Shown here piece by piece: positions 8,404 through 16,428 of a stretch of 33,203 nt of DNA. The position numbers and the translations under genes are program-made. The notes under the pieces were generated by a model. The model was not told where the DNA came from. It was given only the letters and a program-made list of their open reading frames with translations, and did not search any database. Each line of letters starts with the position of its first letter. Position 1 is the first letter of the stretch. Source of the DNA: a virus; IMG/VR virus record IMGVR_UViG_3300048927_000756, positions 1-33,203 of that record; one strand, given 5' to 3'.

Positions 8404-8841
8404 ATGATGATGATTTACGGCATGTTCGTTTTCATGCGCCAGACAGCGCCATATCAGTCGCTTGAGCAGCAAACAGAATTTCGCCACGTCAAAAACGACC
8501 GGGTAGGAAAATCGGCAAGGTGGCAGTACATCGGAGCGGGCGAAGATACGATCACACTTACCGGCACGCTATATCCTGAAATAACCGGTGGTGATGTGTC
8601 ACTGGCCGCGCTTCGTACGATGGCTTACGGCGGCAAAGCATGGCCCCTGATTGAAGGCACCGGCACGATTTACGGCATGTTTGCCATTACCAGTATCCGG
8701 GAGAATCGCACAGAGTTCATGCAGGACGGCAAGGCGCAGAAAATTGAGTTTACGCTTACGCTGAAAAAGCAGAGCGAGGATATTCGCGAAGGTTTAGGGA
8801 GCATAACAACGAGTGATGTGCTGTCGCTGGTAAATTTGTAA
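8404..8841 (+). CDS. U: Tail tube terminator/completion protein U
   Basis: Protein of 145 aa (P2 U is 159 aa). The N-terminus MMMIYGMFVFMRQTAPYQ and the segments LTGTLYPEITGG, AWPLIEGTG and IYGMF are the gpU signature. It caps or finishes the tail tube. It begins 8 nt after T. The C-terminus is shorter than in P2. It is the last gene of the + strand block and runs head-on into G, separated only by the hairpin at 8842-8872. Confidence 0.93.
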   Translation: MMMIYGMFVFMRQTAPYQSLEQQTEFRHVKNDRVGKSARWQYIGAGEDTITLTGTLYPEITGGDVSLAALRTMAYGGKAWPLIEGTGTIYGMFAITSIRENRTEFMQDGKAQKIEFTLTLKKQSEDIREGLGSITTSDVLSLVNL

Positions 8842-8872
8842 AAAATAAAGCCCGCTGTCTGCGGGCTTCCTA
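8842..8872. terminator. Bidirectional terminator between U and G
   Basis: A perfect 8-bp stem AAGCCCGC / GCGGGCTT with a 5-nt loop. The minus-strand transcript (end of the G operon) would end GCGGGCTTTATTTTTT, a strong intrinsic terminator. The plus-strand side has a weaker CTTCCTATT tail. It fills the whole gap between two converging late operons. Confidence 0.85.
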
Positions 8873-9472
8873 TTACTGCGGCCTCTCGGGCCAGTCAATA
8901 TCTGGTGCAGTTGATATATCCACCGCCTGCACAGCCTGAAGATATTTCATCCACGCAATAAGAGACGATCTGTCCTCATCAGTAATGATGCCCAGCGCCA
9001 GCTGCGTCTGCCATGCCTGGGTTACGCTGATCGCCTCGCTCACTCTGGCATTTTTTTCCGTCTGCGCGGCGTCAATGACCGCCTGACGCTGCGCTGCGGT
9101 ATCTGTTACCCATGCTGCACCGCCCCATTTGTCAAAGGCTGTTGCGGGTTTCAGCAACGTAGTCCCTGCTGGGTACTCACCCGGCAGTGTGACCGTGACA
9201 GCTTCGCCGGTCGCTATGCTGTAGACCGTTTCACCGCGATGATCCGCCACATGCTTCCACTGACCGTTTGTGAACAAGCAAACCTTTCCCGACACATTTG
9301 CCGGCGGGGCATAACTGGTTGAGTGAGCAGGAATGCCCAAACCCGGCACCAGATATTCCTGACTGCTTCCGGTGTACAAACCGGTTTCAGGCTCATAGTT
9401 GTAAACAGTAAAGCTGCCGGAAGAGGTTGCAAGTCCTTCTGCATCAAGCGTTACGTTTTTCTCAGAAGTCAT
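8873..9472 (-). CDS. G: Tail fibre assembly chaperone G
   Basis: Protein of 199 aa of the caudoviral tail fibre assembly family (P2 G, Tfa-like). The N-terminal half has a VYNYEPETGLYTGSS-type strand region; the C-terminal half has the family's AAQRQAVIDAAQTEK helix and LALGIITDEDRSSLIAWMKYLQAV segment, ending DIDWPERPQ. It helps fold or trimerise the fibre encoded by H just upstream, whose stop overlaps its start (TAATG). In P2 the Z/fun accessory slot follows G; here there is no cargo gene, only the terminator. Confidence 0.92.
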   Translation of the reverse strand: MTSEKNVTLDAEGLATSSGSFTVYNYEPETGLYTGSSQEYLVPGLGIPAHSTSYAPPANVSGKVCLFTNGQWKHVADHRGETVYSIATGEAVTVTLPGEYPAGTTLLKPATAFDKWGGAAWVTDTAAQRQAVIDAAQTEKNARVSEAISVTQAWQTQLALGIITDEDRSSLIAWMKYLQAVQAVDISTAPDIDWPERPQ

Positions 9473-10719
9473 TATGCTGCCCTCACGATGTAATTAAATG
9501 CAATGTTGCGAGGCCGCACCTTGCGATAAGTTGTTCCAAGCGATGATTGAGTGGTCTGAGCGGTATAAACTGCATAGCTGGGGTGCGACTTACCGACCTC
9601 AAAATCCTCAATATCAATTCCGTTATAACCACTGAACCCTCCGAGTGTGACGGCTACCCCCGTTGCCTCCTGAGAAGATAGGAGAGAACGGCCTGAGTCA
9701 ACCCCGCGCCCGTCATCCCAGCCACGAATAAACTCACCTCGTAAATCTGGCAATTTCAGAGTTGTGAAAAGCTTGGCAAGTTGGGGGTAATCTGCTGCGC
9801 CGAATGCTGCACCGTTGCATTTAAGCCAGCCAGTTGGTGGAGTTGCTGACGGCCACGGCACAGGAATTCCAACAGGCAAAGCCGAACCATCGCCCAGCCC
9901 CAGACTTTTAAGAAATGCCGATACGTCCGCAATATCGGTACCGTTTTTCGCGATGTCCATCTTCCCGGCCAGTTTATTGAGTACGGTTGTGGAGAAATTC
10001 GCATCCCCGCCCAATGCGTCAGCCAGCTCTTTGAGGGTGTCCAGCGCTGCGGGCGCACCGCCCGCCAGTGAGGCAAGCGCGGCGGCAACAAATTCTGTTG
10101 TCGCAATCTGAGTCGAACTGTTCCCGGCCGCCGCCGTAGGCGCTTTGGGAAGTCCTGTTAGAGTAGGACTGGCTTTCGGTGCATATTGCATGTGTGGGTC
10201 AGAGGCTTTCAGGTGCCCTGACAGCAAATTGTCAGCGTACTGGCGCACTTCCAGCACCTTCTCATCCGTATACTGACGCGTTGCCAATACTACAGACGGA
10301 TCAATTTTCAGCGTAATCGCATCGGTACTGCTGACGACGATGATCATCCGAAGGCGCTGCGTGCGGCCACTGCCCTCCTGCAATAGCGGCTTGTAAGTGT
10401 CAGCGGTGTTGCAGACCGCAATCAGCGTGCCATCCCCGTCAAACAGTCCCATTTCACGGATCCAGAAGCCGCCCTCGGTTTCCGGGATAATCTGCTCGGC
10501 AATAATCTGGCTGCTGTTGGCTGCATCAACCGTAAGCGAATTAAGCGCCGCGCGCCGGACTTCATTAACCAGCTTTGTCTGGCCGGCATTGGGCGTGGGC
10601 GATACACCCCCGCCATCGCCCACGGCCATATGGGTGATATTCAGCTTAGTACCGAGGGAAACGGCGTTAGCAATTTTGGCTGCGCCCAGATTCGTCACGA
10701 TTGCATAAAATTTGGTCAT
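9472..10719 (-). CDS. H: Tail fibre protein H
   Basis: Protein of 415 aa, much shorter than P2 H (669 aa). The N-terminal part (about 1-160, MTKFYAIVTNLGAAKIA...) is the P2-type fibre base that attaches to the baseplate. The middle has a short repeat-type shaft (SPTLTGLPKAPTAA...). The C-terminus carries a phage tail-collar domain (PVPWPSATPPTGWLKCNG, LPDLRGEFIRGWDDG) with a receptor-binding tip ending IAFNYIVRAA. It overlaps I by ATGA. The short shaft and different tip indicate a mosaic fibre with its own host range (inference). Confidence 0.92.
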   Translation of the reverse strand: MTKFYAIVTNLGAAKIANAVSLGTKLNITHMAVGDGGGVSPTPNAGQTKLVNEVRRAALNSLTVDAANSSQIIAEQIIPETEGGFWIREMGLFDGDGTLIAVCNTADTYKPLLQEGSGRTQRLRMIIVVSSTDAITLKIDPSVVLATRQYTDEKVLEVRQYADNLLSGHLKASDPHMQYAPKASPTLTGLPKAPTAAAGNSSTQIATTEFVAAALASLAGGAPAALDTLKELADALGGDANFSTTVLNKLAGKMDIAKNGTDIADVSAFLKSLGLGDGSALPVGIPVPWPSATPPTGWLKCNGAAFGAADYPQLAKLFTTLKLPDLRGEFIRGWDDGRGVDSGRSLLSSQEATGVAVTLGGFSGYNGIDIEDFEVGKSHPSYAVYTAQTTQSSLGTTYRKVRPRNIAFNYIVRAA

Positions 10720-11330
10720 GTTCTTACTTCCAGCGTGTCGATAACGTGAACCGCCGCGCCTGCATAAGCAGTGCCGCTGACGGAAATAATATCGGGGGTG
10801 TACGGATATACCGTCAGGTCGTCACCGTCATAGCTCGCCGCCCCGAAGAAGAGTTGCCCTGCGCTTTGCAGATTAATTGACATCCCCAGCAGGTGGCGGC
10901 TGCAAGGTTTTGCATCGCTGATGAGGCGCTCCAGTTCCTGATAGGTTTCCTCCGTGATGCCCTGTTCCTGCACACCGATATCGAGGCGAAACGTGCCAGG
11001 CTCTTCATCGGTCTGCCACCATTCAAGGACGCGGATGAGAAATCCGAACGGTTCGACCACACGCCGGATCGCGCTGATGGTTCCCTTGCGACGATGGATG
11101 TAAAACGCATCGATAACTACCTGACGCTTTACCGCCTCCGTCCAGTTCTCATCCCAGCGATCAACGGATCTTGACCACGCCAGATAGGGCAATAATGAGA
11201 CGTGGCATGTGTGAGGATTCCAGATATCTCGCAGCGGCACGTTCAGCGTGCTTAATCTGCTACGCGCTTCAGCCAGACGGATTTCTGTATCTGTGGCAGA
11301 TGGCGGCAGAAGGCTTTTTTTTATCGTCAT
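10716..11330 (-). CDS. I: Baseplate protein I
   Basis: Protein of 204 aa (P2 I is 176 aa), phage tail protein I family, part of the baseplate wedge near fibre attachment. It has the typical LPYLAWSRSVDRWDENWTEA segment followed by RKGTISAIRRVVEPFGF. Stop/start overlaps (ATGA) with J upstream and H downstream indicate translational coupling in the late operon. Confidence 0.93.
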   Translation of the reverse strand: MTIKKSLLPPSATDTEIRLAEARSRLSTLNVPLRDIWNPHTCHVSLLPYLAWSRSVDRWDENWTEAVKRQVVIDAFYIHRRKGTISAIRRVVEPFGFLIRVLEWWQTDEEPGTFRLDIGVQEQGITEETYQELERLISDAKPCSRHLLGMSINLQSAGQLFFGAASYDGDDLTVYPYTPDIISVSGTAYAGAAVHVIDTLEVRT

Positions 11331-12244
11331 GCAAGCACCTCATCGCTCGCCACCTCAACCGATACCGCCGTGCAGTATCCCGCCTGCGTGCGGTCAAAAA
11401 TCATATCCGCTGCGGGCTCATGAAGTTCTACCCAGTCCACCCCGGCCACGCGCAGCACGGCGCTGTAAGAATCGCGGCGCACGCTACGGCCCAGCTTTCG
11501 CTGTTCAGCAATGTAAGCCGCCATCGCTTTACTCGCGGCCGCCAGACAGGGCGCGCCCGCCACGTTGTCATACAGATGCAGCGTTGCTTTAACCTGATAA
11601 CTGCTGATAACTGCCGGCTGCACGGACAAACGATCAGCCACGGGGCGAACAGATTCACCGTTGAGCGCAACATTCACTGCATTCAGCAAATCCGCCGGCG
11701 GCGTGCCGTCGCCTTCCCGCGCCAGCACCGTCAGCACAACTACCGCCGGGCTTGGGCTCGTCGCCGAAACGTCGAGCACGCGGCCATCCACGCTGCGCGC
11801 GTGGGATTCATAGGCGGCGGTTGGCCCGGCAACTGACAGCCCTTCAAAGGCTGCCGGCACGCGCAGCCTCAGATCACTGTCATCTTCCATCACAGCATCC
11901 AGCGGCGGCACCGCAGAGGTGTCTGCCGGCGTAATGGTCAGGCGGGTGACGTTGTTGTTAGCAGCCAGATTGTCCAGATCCGTGCCGGTAGAAAATGCCA
12001 CCATGCCGGCTACCGCCGCCTCGTTGATGCGCTGGCACAGCAGGATTTCGCGATAGCATCCCTCCTGCAACAGCATTAGCGCCGGCTCAGACTCCAGCTC
12101 AAGCGTGCGCGCAATGGCCGCTTGCTGCGATGCCGGGAAAAGCGAAACGTAGTAGGCTTTTCGCGCAGCAAGTAATGCCTCATAGTCCGGCACCTCGACA
12201 ACCTGCGGCACCGGCAGCTGTGATAAGTCGATGACTCCGCTCAT
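11327..12244 (-). CDS. J: Baseplate assembly protein J
   Basis: Protein of 305 aa (P2 J is 302 aa), baseplate J-like family. It starts SGVIDLSQLPVPQVVEVPDYEALL, with the SLFPASQQAAIARTLELESEP helix and the FSTGTDLDNLAANNNV motif that mark this family. It forms the baseplate wedge with W and I. It overlaps W and I by ATGA. Confidence 0.95.
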   Translation of the reverse strand: MSGVIDLSQLPVPQVVEVPDYEALLAARKAYYVSLFPASQQAAIARTLELESEPALMLLQEGCYREILLCQRINEAAVAGMVAFSTGTDLDNLAANNNVTRLTITPADTSAVPPLDAVMEDDSDLRLRVPAAFEGLSVAGPTAAYESHARSVDGRVLDVSATSPSPAVVVLTVLAREGDGTPPADLLNAVNVALNGESVRPVADRLSVQPAVISSYQVKATLHLYDNVAGAPCLAAASKAMAAYIAEQRKLGRSVRRDSYSAVLRVAGVDWVELHEPAADMIFDRTQAGYCTAVSVEVASDEVLA

Positions 12245-12597
12245 TGGCCTTCCTTCAGAGTGATATCGGTTGTAATGGTTGAGGACCTATCGCTGCGGCG
12301 GGATTTGACCATCATCTGTACCGCCCCCTGTGCCGTCGTTTCCACCGTCACAGCTACCGGCGTCAGCCGTGGTTCCCAGCGCCAGAGTGCAATGCAGGCT
12401 GCTGACATCAGCTTCAGGCGTGTCACTGCATTGTCAGGCTGGTCAATCAGCGAGAAGATGGCCGAGCCGTAATCGCGACGCATCACCCGCGAGCCTGCCG
12501 GCGTCAGCAGAATGTTGTTCACTGACTGGTGCAGATGGGCCTCATCATCCAGTACAGCGCCGTCAGCGCTGTTCATTCCCTTCCAGCCGGTACTCAC
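12241..12597 (-). CDS. W: Baseplate protein W
   Basis: Protein of 118 aa (P2 W is 115 aa), GPW/gp25 family baseplate wedge protein, related to T4 gp25. It shows the family core HLHQSVNNILLTPAGSRVMRRDYGS and LKLMSAACIALWRWEPRL. It overlaps V and J by 4 nt on each side. Confidence 0.95.
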   Translation of the reverse strand: MSTGWKGMNSADGAVLDDEAHLHQSVNNILLTPAGSRVMRRDYGSAIFSLIDQPDNAVTRLKLMSAACIALWRWEPRLTPVAVTVETTAQGAVQMMVKSRRSDRSSTITTDITLKEGQ

Positions 12598-13157
12598 TGC
12601 GGCCCCCCTGACATATCGCCGCCAGACTTAACCTTGTCGTGCACGTGCGCGTCTGCAATCACACCGTTTGAGCTCATCTGGCCGCCGCCCTGAACCACTT
12701 CGCCGTTTATGATTGTTTTGCCGGCATTGATTACAAGACGGCCAACGTTCAGCGTCAGCGTTCCACTCATATCAATCAGGCCGGCTTTCATCGCCAGCAG
12801 ACTCAGAAGCCCGGCTGCCGGGTCATAACTTTTCATCGCCCCGTCCGGGTAGCGCGTCACATTTGTTTTTTTGCCGTTATCCGGCGGCAGCGCGTAATCG
12901 CTGTAGAGGCTGAACGCAATGAAGGCGTTTTCCAGCGCGCCACCGGGAGCCAGAATCACGACCTGCTCTCCAACGGATGGCGCCCACCACGTAACGGCAT
13001 CGCCGGCGCGGTCAGCACCCCAGCGGATCCAGTCAGTCTGAAGCCCGCCTGTCTGCACGCGCGCCACGGTCATGAGCAAATCCACCTCCGTTACGATGCC
13101 GACGCGGATCATGCTCATCAGCAGGCGGTTAAGCTCAGCCAGTGTTAAATCATTCAC
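12594..13157 (-). CDS. V: Baseplate spike protein V
   Basis: Protein of 187 aa (P2 V is 211 aa). It has the N-terminal OB-fold assembly region (VGIVTEVDLLMTVARVQTG, then WWAPSVGEQV) and a beta-helical C-terminal spike ending in the H171-V-H173 metal-binding motif that holds iron at the membrane-piercing tip of P2-type spikes. In P2 a separate late promoter P_V precedes V. Here V overlaps S by ATGA and I found no TGT-N12-ACA site in the roughly 150 nt upstream. Confidence 0.94.
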   Translation of the reverse strand: MNDLTLAELNRLLMSMIRVGIVTEVDLLMTVARVQTGGLQTDWIRWGADRAGDAVTWWAPSVGEQVVILAPGGALENAFIAFSLYSDYALPPDNGKKTNVTRYPDGAMKSYDPAAGLLSLLAMKAGLIDMSGTLTLNVGRLVINAGKTIINGEVVQGGGQMSSNGVIADAHVHDKVKSGGDMSGGPQ

Positions 13158-13795
13158 CTTGCCCCCTTAAGCGCATCAGTGATGGCATTTGCCACCGCAT
13201 CCAGATCCGTTTCAGTCAGCCCCAGCAGCTGACGCTGCGGATAGCGCGCGGTAGCGTTATGTGAAACTTTGTCGCTTAGCCCGTCCTGGTGCACGCGGGC
13301 AATTGCTGCAGCTCGGCCAGAAAAGCCCACGACAGCCGCATCCTGATAAGCATTCGCTTTGAGGAATCGCGCCTGACGCAACCGGCGGAACATCGGATCA
13401 GGCCGGGTCTTGGTTTTTTCACTGCGGCGCAGATCAATGCTGAGATAGTGCTCAATGTCATCACGCAGAAAAGAACGTATTGCGCCCCGCTCCTCATCGA
13501 ATCCGGTGATCATGCGATCACTATAGCGCCCTTTACTGTGCCGCCAGTTCCGCAGGCTGCGGGTCTCACCTTTGTAAATAAAACGGATGCCGCCCTGTGT
13601 GCCGATTTTCTTTTTACGACGCGCTTTATACGCAGAGCCGTCAGGGTTTTTTTGCCTGCTTATACGCTTCTGCTGACTGCGGCGGATATCACCTGCAATG
13701 CGGCGGGCCATACTGCGGCGCGTGGTAGGTTTGGTCACCCCCAGCACGTCACGGATAATGGCATCGAGTTCATGGAACAGCAGCACATCAGCCAT
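13154..13795 (-). CDS. S: Tail completion/virion morphogenesis protein S
   Basis: Protein of 213 aa (P2 S is 150 aa), phage virion morphogenesis family, needed for tail completion and head-tail joining. The Arg/Lys-rich region at about 25-65 and the FSGRAAAIARVHQDG motif near the C-terminus are characteristic. It is longer than P2 S because of a middle insertion (about 95-145). It overlaps R upstream by 8 nt and V downstream by 4 nt. Confidence 0.9.
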   Translation of the reverse strand: MADVLLFHELDAIIRDVLGVTKPTTRRSMARRIAGDIRRSQQKRISRQKNPDGSAYKARRKKKIGTQGGIRFIYKGETRSLRNWRHSKGRYSDRMITGFDEERGAIRSFLRDDIEHYLSIDLRRSEKTKTRPDPMFRRLRQARFLKANAYQDAAVVGFSGRAAAIARVHQDGLSDKVSHNATARYPQRQLLGLTETDLDAVANAITDALKGAR

Positions 13796-14264
13796 TTAAA
13801 CTGCCCTCCGTTTCATCGTTCGCCAGCAGTGACCACTGATCGCCCGGCGGGAACACATCGCCATTTACCGGCTCGTCGCGGTGCTTAGCTACCGGCTTAC
13901 CGTCAGTGCCGAAGGTGACAATCACCATTTCACTGGCCTTAATGGTGTAAAGCACGTCCGCCGTGTCGTTATCCAGAATTTCAGCTTCAAAACGTATCCC
14001 TTCACCCCGCAGATCCGGATTCAGCAGCAGCGCAGGCTGATGCCGGCGCGCCCATGCCAGCACCGGTAGCGTCAGGCTGTCGAGGTCATAGGGATAATCC
14101 ATTGCCAGTACGTTCAATTCATATTCATAGCGGTATGATGCTGACGCTGTGCCGCCTGCGTTTACCTTACCGCTGGTCGCGTAAACTTCGAGCCGGTCAG
14201 GGTTATCCCTGAACCACGGCTGATGCGCTACGATGAGCGCCCTGAGTAAATCCGCTTTCAGCAT
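13788..14264 (-). CDS. R: Tail completion protein R
   Basis: Protein of 158 aa (P2 R is 155 aa), P2 phage tail completion protein R family. It begins MLKADLLRALIVAHQPWFRDNPDRLEVYA and has the RYEYELNVLAMDYP segment. It acts with S in tail completion. It starts 1 nt after the lysC stop. Confidence 0.92.
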   Translation of the reverse strand: MLKADLLRALIVAHQPWFRDNPDRLEVYATSGKVNAGGTASASYRYEYELNVLAMDYPYDLDSLTLPVLAWARRHQPALLLNPDLRGEGIRFEAEILDNDTADVLYTIKASEMVIVTFGTDGKPVAKHRDEPVNGDVFPPGDQWSLLANDETEGSLNG

Positions 14265-14265
14265 G

Positions 14266-14565
14266 TCAGTCTCCTGCCCTGATGCCGTCGGCTTTCAGCA
14301 GCGAGGCTTTGTCTTTGTTGGCGCTATCCAGCGCATCAAGCAGCGCGTCATTCCACTCCAGCGATTCACCCCATGACAGTCGTGAGCCCGCCATGCGTGG
14401 CTCAGGCACCGCCGTTGCCTGCAACAGCTCCGCCGGCAGACGGGGACACTGCGCGGGCACGTATACGATCTGCTTTTTCACGCAGCCGGCGCTCAGCATC
14501 AGCAGGCACAGGCTCAGCAGCGCAGCGATCACCCGCAATGGCCTCACGCAGCGCGGCGCGGTCAT
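14266..14565 (-). CDS. lysC: Outer-membrane spanin lipoprotein (Rz1-like, LysC)
   Basis: Protein of 99 aa with a lipoprotein signal: basic N-terminus, hydrophobic core IAALLSLCLLML and lipobox S-A-G-C at about residue 28. It is embedded in another frame of lysB, the classic nested Rz/Rz1 arrangement, and is rich in Pro early in the mature part (VPAQCPRLP). It forms the outer half of the spanin that fuses the two membranes at lysis. I chose ATG 14565 because of its AGGGTGA site; an in-frame ATG at 14598 would add 11 residues and has a poorer site. Confidence 0.82.
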   Translation of the reverse strand: MTAPRCVRPLRVIAALLSLCLLMLSAGCVKKQIVYVPAQCPRLPAELLQATAVPEPRMAGSRLSWGESLEWNDALLDALDSANKDKASLLKADGIRAGD

Positions 14566-14806
14566 GCTCACCCTGCTGACGATCTGATTCTTTTTCATGG
14601 GCCCGCTCCGCTGAAATCTGATTAAAAATGGTCATGGTGCGCTGCACGTTTCCAATGACGGCCGCCGCGCTTTCAATCTCTTTCTGTGCCTGGCTAAGTT
14701 CGGTTCTGGCGTTACGGCTGCTCAGAAATCCCCATCCGGCAACCGCGATGGCCAGCACGGTCACTATCAGCAGGATCACAACCGGGCTTAACTTCAGCTG
14801 ATTCAT
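14402..14806 (-). CDS. lysB: Inner-membrane spanin (Rz-like, LysB)
   Basis: Protein of 134 aa. It starts MNQLKLSPVV, has one N-terminal transmembrane anchor (about 8-28, VVILLIVTVLAIAVAGWGF) and then a charged coiled-coil periplasmic domain, the build of a type II i-spanin. The start overlaps the K stop (ATGA). A longer in-frame ORF to 15007 lies inside K and is not needed. It partners lysC, which is nested in its 3' half. P2's LysA antiholin gene is absent between K and lysB. Confidence 0.87.
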   Translation of the reverse strand: MNQLKLSPVVILLIVTVLAIAVAGWGFLSSRNARTELSQAQKEIESAAAVIGNVQRTMTIFNQISAERAHEKESDRQQGEHDRAALREAIAGDRCAAEPVPADAERRLREKADRIRARAVSPSAGGAVAGNGGA

Positions 14807-15354
14807 AATCCCTCCGGCGTCAGGCAAAGCTTTGCCTCGGCATCGCGGCGCTTCACAAGACCTGCCAGCTTTACGCCGCCGGCGTTTACAAAGTCTCGCA
14901 GGCGTCCGCACATGGCACTCCACTGACGGGTTTGCGCATTGCGCCATAGCGTGGTTTTCAGCCGTTGCCCGTTTACCCTGTCCGTGTACCAGATGAGATT
15001 CAGGCACCCCATGTTGAATGCTGCTGAAGTCATGGCATCGAACTGGTTCTGATTCATCTCGCGCCCGTTAAAATTTCGGTTTACGCAGCGTTCCGCCGTC
15101 TTAACGTCTTCCGCCCACATCAGCGCAATCTCATCGTCGCTGTAAAAGTGATGCAGATTGATTGATGTGGTTGAGCCAATGCCTGCGGTCAGCTTGCCTG
15201 CCGGGCAGACGTAGGGATCGCGCCGGCATGACTCGGCATTGCCAATCAGCGCCAGCCCTTTTTCACTGGTACGGATTTCACCGGCATACTTCACGCCCAT
15301 GAGACCGATGATCACCGTCACGGCGCAGGTCACAGCCTTACGTTTAATGCTCAT
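14803..15354 (-). CDS. K: SAR endolysin (lysozyme, GH24-type)
   Basis: Protein of 183 aa of the phage lysozyme family; it cleaves peptidoglycan at lysis. The N-terminus (residues about 7-25, AVTCAVTVIIGLMGVKYAG) is a weakly hydrophobic, Ala/Gly-rich signal-arrest-release segment, so it would be exported by Sec, tethered, and freed when the holin collapses the membrane potential. The catalytic pattern is E41-x8-C50-x5-T56: the usual Asp is replaced by Cys, a variant known among SAR endolysins. Nearby Cys residues (10, 43, 50) could give disulfide control (inference). ATGA overlaps with the holin and lysB genes. Confidence 0.9.
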   Translation of the reverse strand: MSIKRKAVTCAVTVIIGLMGVKYAGEIRTSEKGLALIGNAESCRRDPYVCPAGKLTAGIGSTTSINLHHFYSDDEIALMWAEDVKTAERCVNRNFNGREMNQNQFDAMTSAAFNMGCLNLIWYTDRVNGQRLKTTLWRNAQTRQWSAMCGRLRDFVNAGGVKLAGLVKRRDAEAKLCLTPEGL

Positions 15355-15632
15355 ACGACTTTGCGCCTCGTTTCCTGCATTGCGATTTCCTGCATCGCGC
15401 AGGCCACTTCCGGCAGATCGTGCTGTGTCGCACGCTCGGCCATCTCTTTGAAAATGGCTGTACGCTTCTGCTCCTCGGCCTCAATGCGCTGTTTATGACG
15501 GCGGTTAAGCAGATAAGTCAGGATGCCCAGCACCACACCGATCAGCGTTGCCCACTGCGTCAGAGACAGCAGCCCCAGCGACGTCAGAAACGCCGAGGGA
15601 AGGTAGGAAAGAAACGACACAAGCCGGTCCAT
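15351..15632 (-). CDS. Phage holin (HP1-like)
   Basis: Protein of 93 aa from ATG 15632 (GGGA 8 nt upstream), with M92 of the longer frame (ATG 15644) as an alternative that adds 4 residues. It has a hydrophobic N-terminal half (about 10-42, LTSLGLLSLTQWATLIGVVLGILTYLL) and then a highly charged coiled-coil tail, matching HP1-family holins rather than P2 Y. It would form the inner-membrane lesion that triggers lysis and releases the SAR endolysin. It overlaps X by 3 nt upstream of the X stop and K by ATGA. The longer ORF to 15917 is frame shadow over X. Confidence 0.83.
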   Translation of the reverse strand: MDRLVSFLSYLPSAFLTSLGLLSLTQWATLIGVVLGILTYLLNRRHKQRIEAEEQKRTAIFKEMAERATQHDLPEVACAMQEIAMQETRRKVV

Positions 15633-15634
15633 GG

Positions 15635-15838
15635 TCAGTCCCATAGCTGCACTGTCTCCGCCTGTGGCGCCGGATCTATATCCGGCAGATAGATTTCCTG
15701 CCCCGCAGAGAGAAAAGGCCCTGATTCGCACAGACCCGGATTGGCATCCAGTACCGCCTCTGTGATATCGCGAGTGCGGCCGTAATAGCGCTGACAGACC
15801 AAATCCAGCGTATCGCCCTGTAGCGCCCGCACCTGCAT
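15635..15838 (-). CDS. X: Tail protein X (LysM-like)
   Basis: Protein of 67 aa, the same length as P2 X. It is a short LysM-like fold (MQVRALQGDTLDLVCQRYYG, then SAGQEIYLPDI) of the tail protein X family, thought to bind the tail or peptidoglycan during baseplate function. Its ATG overlaps the L stop (TGATG). Confidence 0.94.
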   Translation of the reverse strand: MQVRALQGDTLDLVCQRYYGRTRDITEAVLDANPGLCESGPFLSAGQEIYLPDIDPAPQAETVQLWD

Positions 15839-16332
15839 CAGACAAGCTCCGCCAGTCCGCGCCCGCTGCCCTGAATATCGCGAATTGCCCAGTTCGCATC
15901 GCGCCAGAGCGTATCAATCTGGGAGGTCAGCGCCGCCGCGTGTTTCTCTCCCTGCCCTGTCGTGTCAACGTCGCGATACCCTTCAGTCAGCAGCGCTTTG
16001 GCCGTACAGTACACGGCGCGCTGATAGCAGTAGACCAGCTCCGACTGCCCGTCTATCTCGTCTGCCGGCACGCGGGCCAGTGCAGTGAAGCCGCCCGCTT
16101 CCTGCCCGGCCTTCCAGTCAGCCAGCTGATGTGTGACGCTGCGTACCGCTTCACGGGTGTTGTGCTGAAGCCTGTCCGTTGTCACCAGACCGTTGAGGCG
16201 CATCGACTGGCGCAGATTTGCCAGGCTGATTTCAGGCCAGAAAGCGCCGGCTTTAACCGTTACGCCCCCGTCATTGATATCCGGTGCGTCACTCTCAATC
16301 GGGTTGATGTCTTTACGGGCTACGAAGCTCAT
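15838..16332 (-). CDS. L: Head completion/stabilisation protein L
   Basis: Protein of 164 aa (P2 L is 169 aa), phage head completion protein family. Typical features are FWPEISLANLRQSMRLNG, QLADWKAGQEAGG and WRDANWAIRDIQGSGR near the end. It joins the portal/head to the tail after packaging. It overlaps X by 1 nt. A 96-nt gap separates it from M. Confidence 0.94.
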   Translation of the reverse strand: MSFVARKDINPIESDAPDINDGGVTVKAGAFWPEISLANLRQSMRLNGLVTTDRLQHNTREAVRSVTHQLADWKAGQEAGGFTALARVPADEIDGQSELVYCYQRAVYCTAKALLTEGYRDVDTTGQGEKHAAALTSQIDTLWRDANWAIRDIQGSGRGLAELV

Positions 16333-16428
16333 GGCTCTTCTCTCAAAGTTCGGGCGGTGGACGGCTGAACTGATACTGCTGTGCAGCTCACCTCAACCGT
16401 GCCGCCCGGTGCGCGGGGGCACATTCGT

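Noticed and set aside
8842-8872. Site-specific inversion site at the U-G junction
   Set aside because: The only structure is a terminator hairpin; no match to hix/gix-type sites and no invertase gene in the window.
11171-11836. 221-aa ORF on the plus strand opposite I and J
   Set aside because: Rich in Arg, His and Cys with no domain pattern; it is antisense to two conserved baseplate genes.
13289-13888. 199-aa ORF on the plus strand opposite S and R
   Set aside because: Shadow of conserved tail completion genes; no ribosome site or motif.
15633-15917. 95-residue extension of the holin into X and L
   Set aside because: It overlaps X in another frame, is Gly/Arg/Ser-rich and lacks holin features; the inner ATGs have good ribosome sites.
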